Part shown: in pieces, positions 10,455 through 19,667 of the stretch
How positions within the stretch are numbered: position 1 is the first letter of the stretch
Layout: the number at the start of each line of letters is the position of its first letter
NCBI RefSeq assembly: GCF_036588685.1
Contig: NC_086374.1
Span: 37,192,886-37,256,885, forward strand
Direction: 5' to 3'
Length of the DNA stretch: 64,000 nucleotides
From: Mytilus trossulus
Lineage: Eukaryota; Mollusca; Bivalvia; Mytilida; Mytilidae
Translations under genes and position numbers: made by a program
Notes under the pieces: generated by a model
Database searches by the model: none
Seen by the model: only the letters and a program-made list of their open reading frames with translations
What the model was told of the DNA's origin: nothing

Positions 10455-12245
10455 TTAAAATCTGATAAATAAAGCAATCATACTAAATCTTAGAGGATTT
10501 TCACCAAAAATCCCGTTTCTACCGGTACCCTTTACTATAAGGTTGTATCTAGGCAAATAAATAACCTCCTTTATAAAATCTCTAAATCCGCCGTCTTTAT
10601 ATAAAAGTGGCCAATAAGGAGCAGATTTCCATTCAGGAATAACCAACATGCATTTAGCCTTGTCCTTAATAATCTTGTTTATAGTCATGGCAACTAAAGA
10701 TGGAGGTGGCACTAACCAATTAGTATCACCTCCCCAGAACTGACCAAATGCGTTTATTGCCTCAGTTCCTGGGCACCAAATTCTCGAATTAAAACGAGAG
10801 CTTTGTGCGTTGTAATGGGTAGAAAATCTGTCAACAGTAAAAGGACCAAATGTACAACTCAGATCATTGAAAACGTTCTTTTCGATGCTCCAATCATCAG
10901 GATCCGTATGTCTACTTAAAAAATCAGCATGTTTATTCTCAGTTCTCGGTACCCAATTTGTTTGTAAACCTATATTCTTCTTTGAGCAAGAATTGAGAAT
11001 ATCTGTTACAACCTTCTGTAATTTGAATTTTTTGCTACCAACATTCAATATATGTGTCACATTCTTATTATCAGAATTTACTTTAACTGTCTTATTTTCA
11101 AGAAATGAATCATATGAGTTCAAAATTCTCCTAACCGTCTCTAATTCTCGCCAGGTAGAACTTTCAAATTGTTCACCTGCGAACCAATTTCCATAAATCT
11201 CATGATTTTCACTCTGAAAATCCAAAACTGTGGAAAAATATCCACCAAAGCCTACATCTGAGGCATCACAAAATAACTCAATATCATACATGTCAGTTAA
11301 ATTAACTGAACAAATATCAACACCTACAAGATTAAGTGTTCTACAAGAGTTTTTCCAAAAACCAAGCTCATCAATAGCTTCTACTGTTATTCTAACAGGT
11401 GCGTTCCAACTAGCACGCGCTTGAACACAATCATATAAAAATCTTGTGTTCCGTCTAACTATATCACCCAAAACGATTTGCATAGAAATCAGCTGACCGA
11501 TAATACTAGCCAAGGTTCGAGCACTGAACAAAAGTACTCCTTTTCCAATCTCGCTTAAAATACGACTCGCAGATTTTTCTGCTTTGTCAATTCTCTCATC
11601 ACTAACACAAATTTTTCCTATTTTTGTGTCCCAAATATAACCTAACCATTTCACGTACTGTGAAGGAAACCAACTACATTTTTCATGTGCAATCAAAAAT
11701 CCAAGAACTTCCAATTTTTGTTTTACCTCTTGACTGGTTTTAAGACACGAGCTCAAATCTCGATCACCACCTAAACCATCATCTAGAAACATGATGATTC
11801 TTTTGCCTTCAGATCTCAAATGTTTGACTAATTCTCGTAGTACTTTTGAAAAAATGTACCCAGCAGTAGCTAAACCAAATGGCAGTACATTAAAAACAAA
11901 GTATCTAACTTTGCCTTCAAAATCCCATGAAAATCCTAAAAAACTTCTATGTAATTGACAAATCTCAATATGGTGATAAGCCGATTTAAGATCAAAGGAA
12001 AACAGAAAATCATCCTTCTGAAACATATCTCGGGCTACTTTTGTATCTTCATACTTAAATCTGAATTTGAACAAATGTATGTTTATGTGTCTACAATCTA
12101 GTACAAGTCTGTGTTTGCTCGATTTGTTGTATGCAACCGTTAAAGGATTAACTACCTGCGGAACATTTTGTACCTCAGAAATACATTTTTTCTGTAAAAG
12201 ATTGGTGATCTCATCTTGAACAGGAGTAGGGGCTATAAGGGCCAT
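10455..12245 (-). CDS. Reverse transcriptase-RNase H polyprotein of the Ngaro-like element
   Basis: Starting at the Met at 12245 gives about 596 aa; the frame opens at 12263 without an ATG. RT motifs: HRLVLDCRHIN (near residue 45), FSFDLKSAYHHI (motif A), LPFGLATAGYIFSK (motif B), MFLDDGLGG (catalytic LDD, near residue 150) and GYIWD. RNase H follows: LFCDASDVGFGG, WRELE, VNSDNKNV and HADFLSRH provide the acidic catalytic residues. The C-terminal part has a VDRFS...N...SRFNS and VPPPSL pattern shared by DIRS-order polyproteins; I see no clear methyltransferase motif, which favours Ngaro/PAT over DIRS proper. Frame fully open. Confidence 0.92.
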   Translation of the reverse strand: MALIAPTPVQDEITNLLQKKCISEVQNVPQVVNPLTVAYNKSSKHRLVLDCRHINIHLFKFRFKYEDTKVARDMFQKDDFLFSFDLKSAYHHIEICQLHRSFLGFSWDFEGKVRYFVFNVLPFGLATAGYIFSKVLRELVKHLRSEGKRIIMFLDDGLGGDRDLSSCLKTSQEVKQKLEVLGFLIAHEKCSWFPSQYVKWLGYIWDTKIGKICVSDERIDKAEKSASRILSEIGKGVLLFSARTLASIIGQLISMQIVLGDIVRRNTRFLYDCVQARASWNAPVRITVEAIDELGFWKNSCRTLNLVGVDICSVNLTDMYDIELFCDASDVGFGGYFSTVLDFQSENHEIYGNWFAGEQFESSTWRELETVRRILNSYDSFLENKTVKVNSDNKNVTHILNVGSKKFKLQKVVTDILNSCSKKNIGLQTNWVPRTENKHADFLSRHTDPDDWSIEKNVFNDLSCTFGPFTVDRFSTHYNAQSSRFNSRIWCPGTEAINAFGQFWGGDTNWLVPPPSLVAMTINKIIKDKAKCMLVIPEWKSAPYWPLLYKDGGFRDFIKEVIYLPRYNLIVKGTGRNGIFGENPLRFSMIALFIRF

Positions 12246-12260
12246 TTTTGGCCCCACCCC
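12223..12260 (+). repeat. Inverted repeat bracketing the gag-RT gap, left arm
   Basis: GGAGTAGGGGCTAT followed by GGCCATTTTTGGCCCC. The inverted match is at 15471-15508. The arm overlaps the first codons of the RT ORF. Confidence 0.7.
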
Positions 12261-12346
12261 CAAATTTCATTTAACTTGTCATGTTGTAAGTCTATACCAT
12301 AGACCTTCTGAAAATAATTAAATTTTGGGTCTAGCTCGTTTATTCT

Positions 12347-12359
12347 GTTGCCTAGCAAC
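12347..12359. promoter_or_regulatory. X-box-like palindrome
   Basis: GTTGCCTAGCAAC fits the RFX-factor X-box consensus with both half sites. Function here is untested; a chance or transposon-borne match is possible. Confidence 0.3.
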
Positions 12360-13074
12360 CAATATAATGGCGGAGTTAAACTCATCAAATATGATTATTA
12401 TACAGCTTTTATATATCTATATTTGAAATTAAACCTGTTTTAAGCATGTTGTGAACTTTACACTTGTACATATTACATAATTTAATGCATATTTTTGCCA
12501 AATTCACTGTTGTTTCTCCCTAGCAACACATCTGTGCCCATGGCGACTGCAATTTGTTTTCTATTTTACAAGATTTAATTTCAAATATTTTGCAACAGAC
12601 ATGCAATTTAAGATGCAAATTGTAAAACTCCAAAGTAAATGTTAAGGGGAAAAGCAATATTGAAACATCAAAAAACAAAACAAAACACCAAGTATTGCTG
12701 ATATATACATAATGTGCATCTAGTGCTGGGTGGAGTCTCACTTATTAGCGACAAGAAGAATAATATAAAGACAAGAACACATATATAGCGCTAAAAAATC
12801 TTAATATTAATTATCTAAAATAAATAGATACAGACACATGCATTAAAGGGTGTTTTTAAATGCCTGTGTATTTCAATTACAGTAGTTATGTTTTAGGTAG
12901 GGGTTGGGGTTGAAAAGGGGGGGGGGACTTTTATTTACAAGGTGATAGAACGTGCTTCTGAAATAGTTGACCTTTTTAAGCTTGAAATAAGTAAAAAGTT
13001 AAGAAAACTATCAGCTATATATGATTAGGACACTAAAGTTCCCATAACTTTGACTGTCAACTTGTTTGGTGTTC

Positions 13075-13378
13075 CCGCTGTGTCCACATTATTGATGTAT
13101 GTGCCTGTCCCAAGTCAGGAGCCTGTAATTCAGTGGTTGTCGTTTGATTATGTGTTACATATTTGTTTTTCGTTATTTTTTTTACATAAATAAGGCCGTT
13201 AGTTTTCTCGTTTGAATTGTTTTACATTGTCTTATCGGAGCCTTTTATAGCTGACTATGCGGTATGGGCTTTGCTCATTGTTGAAGGCCATACAGTGACC
13301 TATAGTTGTTAATGTTTGTGTCATTTTGGTCTTTTGTGGATAGTTGTCTCATTGGCAATCATACCACATCTTCTTTTT
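13075..13378 (+). repeat. Interspersed repeat, family A
   Basis: About 300-bp repeat with the order CCCAAGTCAGGAGCCTG, AAGGCCGTTAGTTTTCTCG, CTATGCGGTATGGGCTTTGC, TGTCTCATTGGCAATCATAC, then CCACATC. Related copies: 27430-27690, 31590-31645, 32845-32935, 51236-51515 (+) and 36296-36580, 39355-39560, 44005-44075 (-). Confidence 0.85.
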
Positions 13379-13904
13379 TATACTTTATCAACTAATATTT
13401 TTCTTTTGACACTGAGGTATTCCGCTTTTACATAAAACCACATGAAACCAAATTGTTATGGGAAAAGGATTTTTTTTTTCCTACGCAGAATATGAAAAGG
13501 TATATATTTTGTAAATGTAAAACAGGGTGAGGTAACAAAACAGCAGCACCCCTATCAATAAAGTATTGAAGTAAACCCCAACCCCACCCCTCTAGACATA
13601 TGTAGAGGATCGTTAGGGTTGACTTTTCGAAATTCATCTTATTTTTATTATCTATTTCAGACGTCCAGATGTATAACCATATCATTCTATAGCATTAAAA
13701 AACTGGTACATGCTACTATATCTCAAATAAATCTGTATTCTTAAAAAATTTCTATATTCATTATATTTGTTTTATTGTAGTTCTTGTCAAGTTTACCAGT
13801 TTATCTTTCGCATTCACTTATCTTAGTGTAGTATGACTTGGTTTGTGATTAAAATCATGACAATATTTATTTTATATACATCAAAATAGTTGAAAACAAG
13901 AATG

Positions 13905-14405
13905 TGTCTTTAGTACATGGATGCCCAAATCACAAGACTAACAAAGACCAGATAATCCTGAATTGGGACAGGCGCAAAAATAGGCGGTGTACACATGCTA
14001 TTTTAAGATCTTAAACCCCCTCTCCCTTTACCTGTCTTTTGATCCATATTTATTTATAGATTTACTAAATAGATATACCATTTTATACATGCATGCTCAC
14101 ACATATATTTTTGTATTATATTGCTATAAATGTTAAATGGAGAAGACTTCATAAGTCTGTTTGACTTGTGTCTTATCCAATTTGTACTTTAACAAATAAA
14201 ATATGTTTAAACTAAACTTGTAGCCAAAGAAGAAAAAAAACCACACAGCAATACACACAGTAATACTTAGTTCAAAATAAGTCTGAGTCTGATGTCAGAT
14301 TAAACAACCTTGACCGAAAACTTAAACCTGAAGTGGGACACAAGGACGATCGGATGAACAGACAAATGGACCACAGACCAGAAAACATAATGCCCACAAA
14401 TGGGG
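13905..14405 (+). repeat. Interspersed repeats, family D followed by a CCTTGACC-type repeat
   Basis: 13910-14330 has the ACAAGACTAACAAAGACC, GGGACAGGCGCAAAAAT and AAGTCTGAGTCTGATGTCAG modules of family D (compare 4066-4305). It runs into CCTTGACCGAAAACTTAAACC...CCAGAAAACATAATGCCC, which is the repeat seen at 29030-29135. Confidence 0.7.
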
Positions 14406-14760
14406 CGTAACAACAAAAATGGGTCCATTTTTAAAATTACACATGGTTATAAAACTATTCAAAACATAACCTTTAAAAGGTTACAGACATGTCAGTTGCT
14501 TACAGACCTCAGGCACTTGTTTCTATGCATGGGAAGGTCAAATAGCCATATATATATTATGCATGTATGTACGGATATATGGATAGTCTACCATATATGC
14601 CGTTTCTGTTCTCTTACCATCAAATTTTCTAGAACTTGTTCTCTATTCTCATTAACATCAAAGACACATGCAATTGGAATATAGGTAGTTTCATTTTCAA
14701 AATAAATTTCGTGTTTCTTGCCAATTATGTGAATTTAAGCAAAATAATCTTTTAAAATTG

Positions 14761-14776
14761 CCCCCCCCCCCCCCCC
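14761..14776. repeat. Poly-C tract
   Basis: Sixteen C in a row on the + strand, followed by TTTT. A likely site of assembly or length error. Confidence 0.8.
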
Positions 14777-15327
14777 TTTTCCTAACATAGATCATGGATC
14801 CGACCCTAATACCAGAGAGAGAGAAGATTGCCCCTTCAAACACCAGATTTTGATTTGATCATAAGCAGAAACATAAGAAATGTACAGATGTTGTTATATA
14901 TTGGTCTATCTGAAATTCCACAATTAAAAAAAAATGTTCTCAAAGTTGTTATTGACTCCCTTACACATCGGAATTTTTAAAGACATTTACCGAGATATAC
15001 TTATGGAAATAATATTAGGAATACATGTTACATTCATAAGACAAAACATAAAGTTCCTATAGGCATAAGAATGTATAAACTAAACTTTGTCAGATGAACA
15101 TGTCCAATTTGAACGGCATATTTCAGCTTTTTATTGCTCCAATTGGCTATGAAAAATATAAAATAAACTATCGCACCAACCTTGCACCAAAAAAATATTT
15201 TGTCCAAAGTTTGATCTGTATGAACTTGTCAAAATGTTAAAATTTCTAATTGGTGCAAGCATGGTGCGGTGGTAAAAATTTAGAAATACCATCCAAATTT
15301 CTGTATTTTTGCTTATTTTCCTAATTA

Positions 15328-15359
15328 TGACGTCATTTGCACCTGCCATTGTGACGTCA
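15328..15359. promoter_or_regulatory. Pair of CRE-like palindromes
   Basis: Two perfect TGACGTCA sites start at 15328 and 15352, 24 bp apart. They match the CREB/ATF element. They lie within the non-coding segment of the Ngaro-like element, about 140 bp past the gag stop on the minus strand. Regulatory role is only a possibility. Confidence 0.3.
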
Positions 15360-15470
15360 TTAAACATTTTTTTGTTAGATAAAAACATTTTTTTTAAATC
15401 ATTGACTCATATTCTAATAATTTATGGAGAAAAATCTGCTCTCTTCGAATTTTTATTATCTTGTAAATCT

Positions 15471-15508
15471 GGGGCCATTTAAGGCCATTATAGCATAGCC
15501 CCTACTCC
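15471..15508 (-). repeat. Inverted repeat bracketing the gag-RT gap, right arm
   Basis: Reverse complement reads GGAGTAGGGGCTATG... then TTAAATGGCCCC, matching 12223-12260 with a few-base indel. The arm contains the last gag codons and stop. Confidence 0.7.
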
Positions 15509-16591
15509 TTTCTTATTGTTTAATGACGATCTGTTGTTTTTAATTACAGCGTGTTGAGGCTCAGTTTTGAATGGTATTTTATAACCGTTTTCAATAACAT
15601 CAATAATGTGTTTGTTTTCTGTAATCAATTTCCATTGACCTAAATTGACCTTGAGTCTACCAACTGGCGAGACGCATTCATGCTGAACGGTTGTATTCGT
15701 ATCAATACACATCACCGAGTGAGTATTTTTAACAGTATTTACTTTTGTAGTTACAGACTTATTGCTTGAATCACTGACTAAAGGCGCAAAGCGGCCTTGT
15801 ATTACATTAATATCATTAATATTATCAAAAACTAAAATTTGTGAATAAGAATTACTTATCTTATTTTTCATGTCTGGACATTCGTCTACCCAATGACCCT
15901 TATTTCCACACTTGAAACATCTTCCAGGCTTAACAGATTTGGTTTCTTTCTCTGAATTCCTGCTATAAGGTGTTGGTCTTGGTTTTCCTTTCTTAACTTT
16001 TTCCGCCTTACTCTTTCTTTCTACTCTAGATTGAGCCCTCATCATTTTCTTTTCGTCTTCCGAGTCGTCAGCGATGGGATTAGCTACGTACTCGCTGACG
16101 ACTTTCCATCCAAGCTGGGAAGAGTCGGCAAGTTTTATGAGTTTTTGCCTTTCACGCACTAAGTCAATACCTTCAACAATCTTCATCTTCGCTGTCTGCA
16201 CTGACTCAATTCCTAACTCTGGAGCTTCCAGGCTGGCTTTAGCTTCTTTCAGCTTGGTTAGCACTTTCACTTCATGACGATACTGGTTTTCGTTTCCTTT
16301 ACGCTGGAAACTATAATTGTCAGTCATGGTTTCTTCAAGCTTGGCTATCTGAGTTTGGGAAATCTCCTGCTGTGAATGTTGTAGATTTGATTAGAAAGAT
16401 GAAAGCCTACTATCCATCACTGTAGTTATGCTGTTTAGAAGATCTTGCTGTGAAGAAGAAACTGCATTTTTCACCTCGCGTAGAATAACTGCCTTAATTG
16501 AATCGTCTAAATCGGTGTCCATCTTGACCAGTTCGAAGTTGGCGAGAGAATGGTCTGATAGGGAAATAAACCCGCCAAAATGACCATTCAC
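15488..16591 (-). pseudogene. Gag-like protein of the Ngaro-like element, one internal stop
   Basis: The frame from the Met at 16591 runs to a TAA at 16391-16393, then continues in the same frame from LQHSQQEISQTQ to the stop at 15488. Total would be about 367 residues including the stop position. The C-terminal half has a zinc knuckle CFKCGNKGHWVDEC (CX2CX4HX4C) preceded by a Lys/Arg-rich stretch, as in nucleic-acid-binding Gag proteins. The first ~23 codons lie inside split repeat A1, so the same codons recur in A2 at 9141-9208. The single nonsense codon is the only lesion seen. A start at the second Met, 16523, just outside A1, is also possible. Confidence 0.82.
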
Positions 16592-16687
16592 GTGATACTA
16601 CAATTAATATCACGTGTCCATACATATATTGAAAGAACCGTTAGTACAATAATTTTCCTCTATACTTCGAAACGCGGAAAATTATAA
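16523..16687 (-). repeat. Split direct repeat A1 (element 5' end)
   Basis: Apparently identical over 165 bp to A2 at 9141-9305. Its outer edge at 16687 is the 5' terminus of the Ngaro-like element; the next base resumes the older TIR with TTATACTTACTCC. Confidence 0.88.
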
Positions 16688-16907
16688 TTATACTTACTCC
16701 ATCAGGTAATCAACACTTCAAAAAATAAAATTAACATAGAAACGTAATGGGAAACTTTTTTAATTATTGACCAAAAATTATGAAATTGATAGTCAGAGTT
16801 CGTATATACCATATAATAATATACATCAAGGAAAAAAATATTAATTCATAAACATGAATTTTTAAGATTTTTTTTCTGCAAATATATAGAAGTCAAATGG
16901 ACAATAC
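16688..16907 (-). repeat. Outer part of the right terminal inverted repeat
   Basis: Inverted match of 6050-6269, ending near GTCAAATGGACAATA. Completes the right arm interrupted by the Ngaro-like insertion. Confidence 0.8.
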
Positions 16908-17504
16908 AATCTATCAATTTATATTATTTAATGTTTTAATTACTAGTATATATTAAGTTGTTATGGTTTCAAATATATTGTATTGATAAGTTTCTATTAA
17001 TTATATCAATTATAGAAATGGATAAATGTCTGCAATTAGTCAAATCAGTCTTCATCACATATGCATTCTCTGTTTAAAACCCTAAGACTATGTTAAACAA
17101 TGTCAGAAAAAAATGCACTACTGCACAAAATAGGTAAAACTAAATTCCCTGAGAAACTGACATGTCTGTTTAGTAGGAGAAATAGTAATAAGGTCCCAAA
17201 TACTAAACAACTATGCTACCTGTAGGTAAAACTTGAATTTTAAACATTTCAAAACCACCTACTCATGCTGTCGATGTTCTATTCTTCGTACAAAAGAATT
17301 TAACAAGATTTCCAAACGTATGGTCAAAATGAAATCCCTAAGGCAAAATCGATCTTATTTTGACTTGGCTATTATTCACGGTTCTCATTAAGCTATTCTT
17401 GTGTTTCGGTACTTAAACAAACTGACTTTATATTTTACAGAATTACCAAAATAATATAACACAATAGATATATACGTGTTAATATACGGTCTTCAACAAA
17501 GTAA
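16908..17504. other. Unannotated AT-rich DNA
   Basis: No gene or clear repeat seen. Confidence 0.3.
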
Positions 17505-17880
17505 AATGACAAAAATACCGAACTCCGAGGAAAACGGAAAGTTCCTTATCAAACTGCAAAATTCAGGAACTCAAACACATCAAAGGAATGGATAACAACT
17601 ATCACATTCCTGACTTGATACAGACATTTTGTGATTTAGAAAATGGCGGATTAAATCTGGTTTTACAGCTATCAAAACCTTTCACTTTTAAGACAGTCGC
17701 ATCAAATTCTATTATATTGACACGCTGTGTTAACAAAACCTACAGACATTATAGGTTTTACAGCTATCAAAACCTCTCACTTTTAAGACAGTCGCATCAA
17801 ATTCTATTATATTGACACGTTGTGTGAACAAAACCTACAGACATTATAGGTAAAAATCTCAAAAATAGGGCTACAGCAGT
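17505..17880 (+). repeat. Interspersed repeat, family B, with an internal 95-bp tandem duplication
   Basis: Modules: AACTCCGAGGAAAACGGAAAG, CTTATCAAACTGCAAAA, ATTCCTGACTTGATACAG, CTCAAAAATAGGGCTACAG. The segment starting GGTTTTACAGCTATCAAAAC occurs twice, at 17659 and 17754, a 95-bp period with few differences, so this duplication is younger than the repeat. Confidence 0.75.
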
Positions 17881-18782
17881 CAACATTTTGTTATAATCTT
17901 AATAACTATGGCCTTTTGGCCAGGTGAGTTTAAAAGGAAAAACTTAACAGTTAAAGTAATATTGACAAAGAAAAGAATAATATAAAACGTTTTTAAGATG
18001 ATAAACAACGTTAGTACCTAGAATCTTCAATTCATTACCATCGTGTATTATTTTGTGAAAATGATACGGAACACTAGTATCTATAAGCAAGGTCTATGTA
18101 TCTTTCGATGAACTTTTTCAGAAAAATAACAAGACGTTCTTTGACATACCCCTGTTTCATCAAATTTCTACTCAGTGGTGAGTAGCAGCTGCATGCTCTT
18201 GAATAACGAACATGTTGGTAAATGTATATCCAATATGCAGGCGAAGTTGGTACATATTGCTACTCAGAACATATTTCAAGGTATTTTATGCCCTTTGTTT
18301 AGACACATCTTCTATAAAACAGAGTTACGTTTATTATGTGAAAATAAACTACTCTGTTGGTAATTTAATAATAAAAGTAAAAAATAAATTAACTGACAAC
18401 GTCAATATTTATTAAAGGTATCAGGCTTATAATTTGAAACGCCATACATAAGACTCATCAGTGACGCTCAGATCAAAATAGTTAGAAAGCAAAAAAAGTA
18501 TAAAGTTTGCATTGAGGACCCAATATTTAAAAAAAAAGATGTGTCAAATACGGCTACGGTATTTTATGTCTGGGATAGATAAAAAAAAAACACTTAGAAT
18601 TTCGAATATTTCATACTTTTGTAAACAAGATACACAAAATCCTATTAGCAATACATTTTTTTCGGTTAAGTAGACTGATTTTCAGGAGACTGCCACTGAA
18701 GGAAAAGATACTTACATAATTATCCTTTATATTATCATCACGTACATGTGCTATACATATGATATCATTTCACGGGGTTATG
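17881..18782. other. Mostly unannotated DNA, with a weak repeat at 18430-18590
   Basis: 18430-18590 resembles 49800-49990 (ACGCCA, CATCAGTGACGC/CACCAGTGACGC, CAAATACGGC, TGTCTGGGATA/TGCCCGGGATA). Two overlapping ORFs at 18175-18415 show no domain. Confidence 0.4.
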
Positions 18783-19030
18783 CAAATTTTGGTGACTATA
18801 GTTATCTTATCTCTACACCTGAACTCAAAGTAAAGGATACCACAGATGCTTCATATCTTAAATTACACCTTCAAATCGACAGTCAGCATCAGATGAGAAG
18901 TATAAACTTATAATCTTAACGACAACAGACATTACTTCAATTTCCCTTTTACATTGTACGACATCCCAATTATATATGAAGCAGTAGCACCTGAATATCC
19001 CCATTTGATACCATATTTCTGAGCTACTAC
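18783..19030 (+). pseudogene. Fossil Penelope-like RT fragment
   Basis: The + strand translates as NFGDY, then LKVKDTTDASYLKLHLQIDS, which aligns with the KFGDYVDR...KDTTDTVKSASYLDLHLEID part of the RT at 55975-56085. The match continues with NFPF and a VAPEYP segment after indels. It is the region just C-terminal to the RT catalytic box. Heavily decayed. Confidence 0.65.
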
Positions 19031-19537
19031 TTCAATAAAGATTCTTCATATAAAGTTTTTAGTTTAGTAGGACGGTAATACTAAGGCTTCATCGTAAAGT
19101 TGACGTAGTCCCTTTCAATGTTCTACTGACGTCATCATACTTGTTGATCGTCTATGTTACGTATGACCATGTATACATAAATGTTATATTTGTCCTATTA
19201 GGTACCATTAATTCCAAGCTCTATCTTCCATTTTGACATATCAAAAATTTCTTTTGAGAGATTTACAGGTAGAATGACCAACAGGGAATGTGTCACTGAA
19301 GGAGAAGAAAATGTTCACCATTGAGTTCAAAATCATCTAACTTTAAGTTCGCTTTTTTAATAGGGTTCGTACTGTTTAATTATTAGCTTCAGTGTAATGT
19401 TTTGAGAACAGTGGTTGGTCAATTCGTCGTTGATACCTTTGACAATAGTGGTATCTGCCCAACGATATCTGTTTGTTAAGAAACCTTAGCAATTTTTTTA
19501 CTTTACACACTTTAAAATATTAAACGAAACTCTGTGC
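19031..19537. other. Unannotated DNA
   Basis: No gene recognised. Confidence 0.3.
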
Positions 19538-19563
19538 AAGCACCATTGGTTACACGCCATTAT

Positions 19564-19667
19564 TACGACAGCCCATTAGTCCGACAGCCCATTGGTCCGA
19601 CAACCCAATAGACCGACAACCCATTGCTTCGACAGCCCAAAACTCCGACAACCCATAAGTCCGACAC
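19564..19667 (+). repeat. Minisatellite, left arm
   Basis: About six contiguous units of the form ACGACAGCCCATTAGTCC, with variants GACAACCCAATAG and GACAGCCCAAAACTC. Degenerate, period about 16-17 bp. Confidence 0.85.

Larger units (their letters stand above)
12261..15470. other. 3.2-kb non-coding segment inside the Ngaro-like element
   Basis: Separates gag from RT, which are normally adjacent or overlapping. It holds a perfect X-box-like palindrome GTTGCCTAGCAAC (12347-12359), a poly-G tract (12919-12927), interspersed repeats at 13075-13378 and 13905-14405, a poly-C tract at 14761, and two TGACGTCA palindromes (15328, 15352). No ORF with recognisable domains. Flanked by an inverted repeat, so an inserted element with short TIRs is possible. 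Confidence 0.5.
8703..16687 (-). mobile_element. Ngaro/PAT-like tyrosine-recombinase retrotransposon
   Basis: Reading on the minus strand: A1 (16687-16523), gag, an interrupting 3.2-kb segment, RT-RNase H, tyrosine recombinase, then B1 (9380-9306) abutting A2 (9305-9141), a 363-bp spacer, and B2 (8777-8703). This A1-ORFs-B1-A2-B2 arrangement is the split direct repeat structure of Ngaro and PAT-like DIRS-order elements, which integrate through a circular intermediate and make no target duplication. The A copies (165 bp) and B copies (75 bp) look identical within each pair, implying recent insertion. The element sits between C and T of CACTAC/TTATAC in the right TIR of the older element. Gag carries one stop codon; the other two ORFs are open. 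Confidence 0.88.
6050..16907. mobile_element. Long-TIR element carrying a LINE RT ORF, split by an Ngaro-like insertion
   Basis: The left end (6050-6350) is an inverted copy of 16907-16688 followed directly by 8702-8620. With the 7,985-bp insertion at 8703-16687 set aside, the right arm becomes continuous and pairs with the left arm over about 300 bp, including CCATCAGGTAATCAACACTT and GGCCGTTACACTAC. The host element is therefore about 2.87 kb. Its only long ORF is a truncated LINE reverse transcriptase, so I see no transposase. Superfamily unknown. I could not fix the outermost base or a target-site duplication because the flanks are AT-rich. It may be a non-autonomous DNA transposon that received or captured a LINE fragment. 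Confidence 0.75.

Noticed and set aside
10867-11424. + strand ORFs of 109 and 64 aa
   Set aside because: Shadows of the intact RT-RNase H frame on the other strand.
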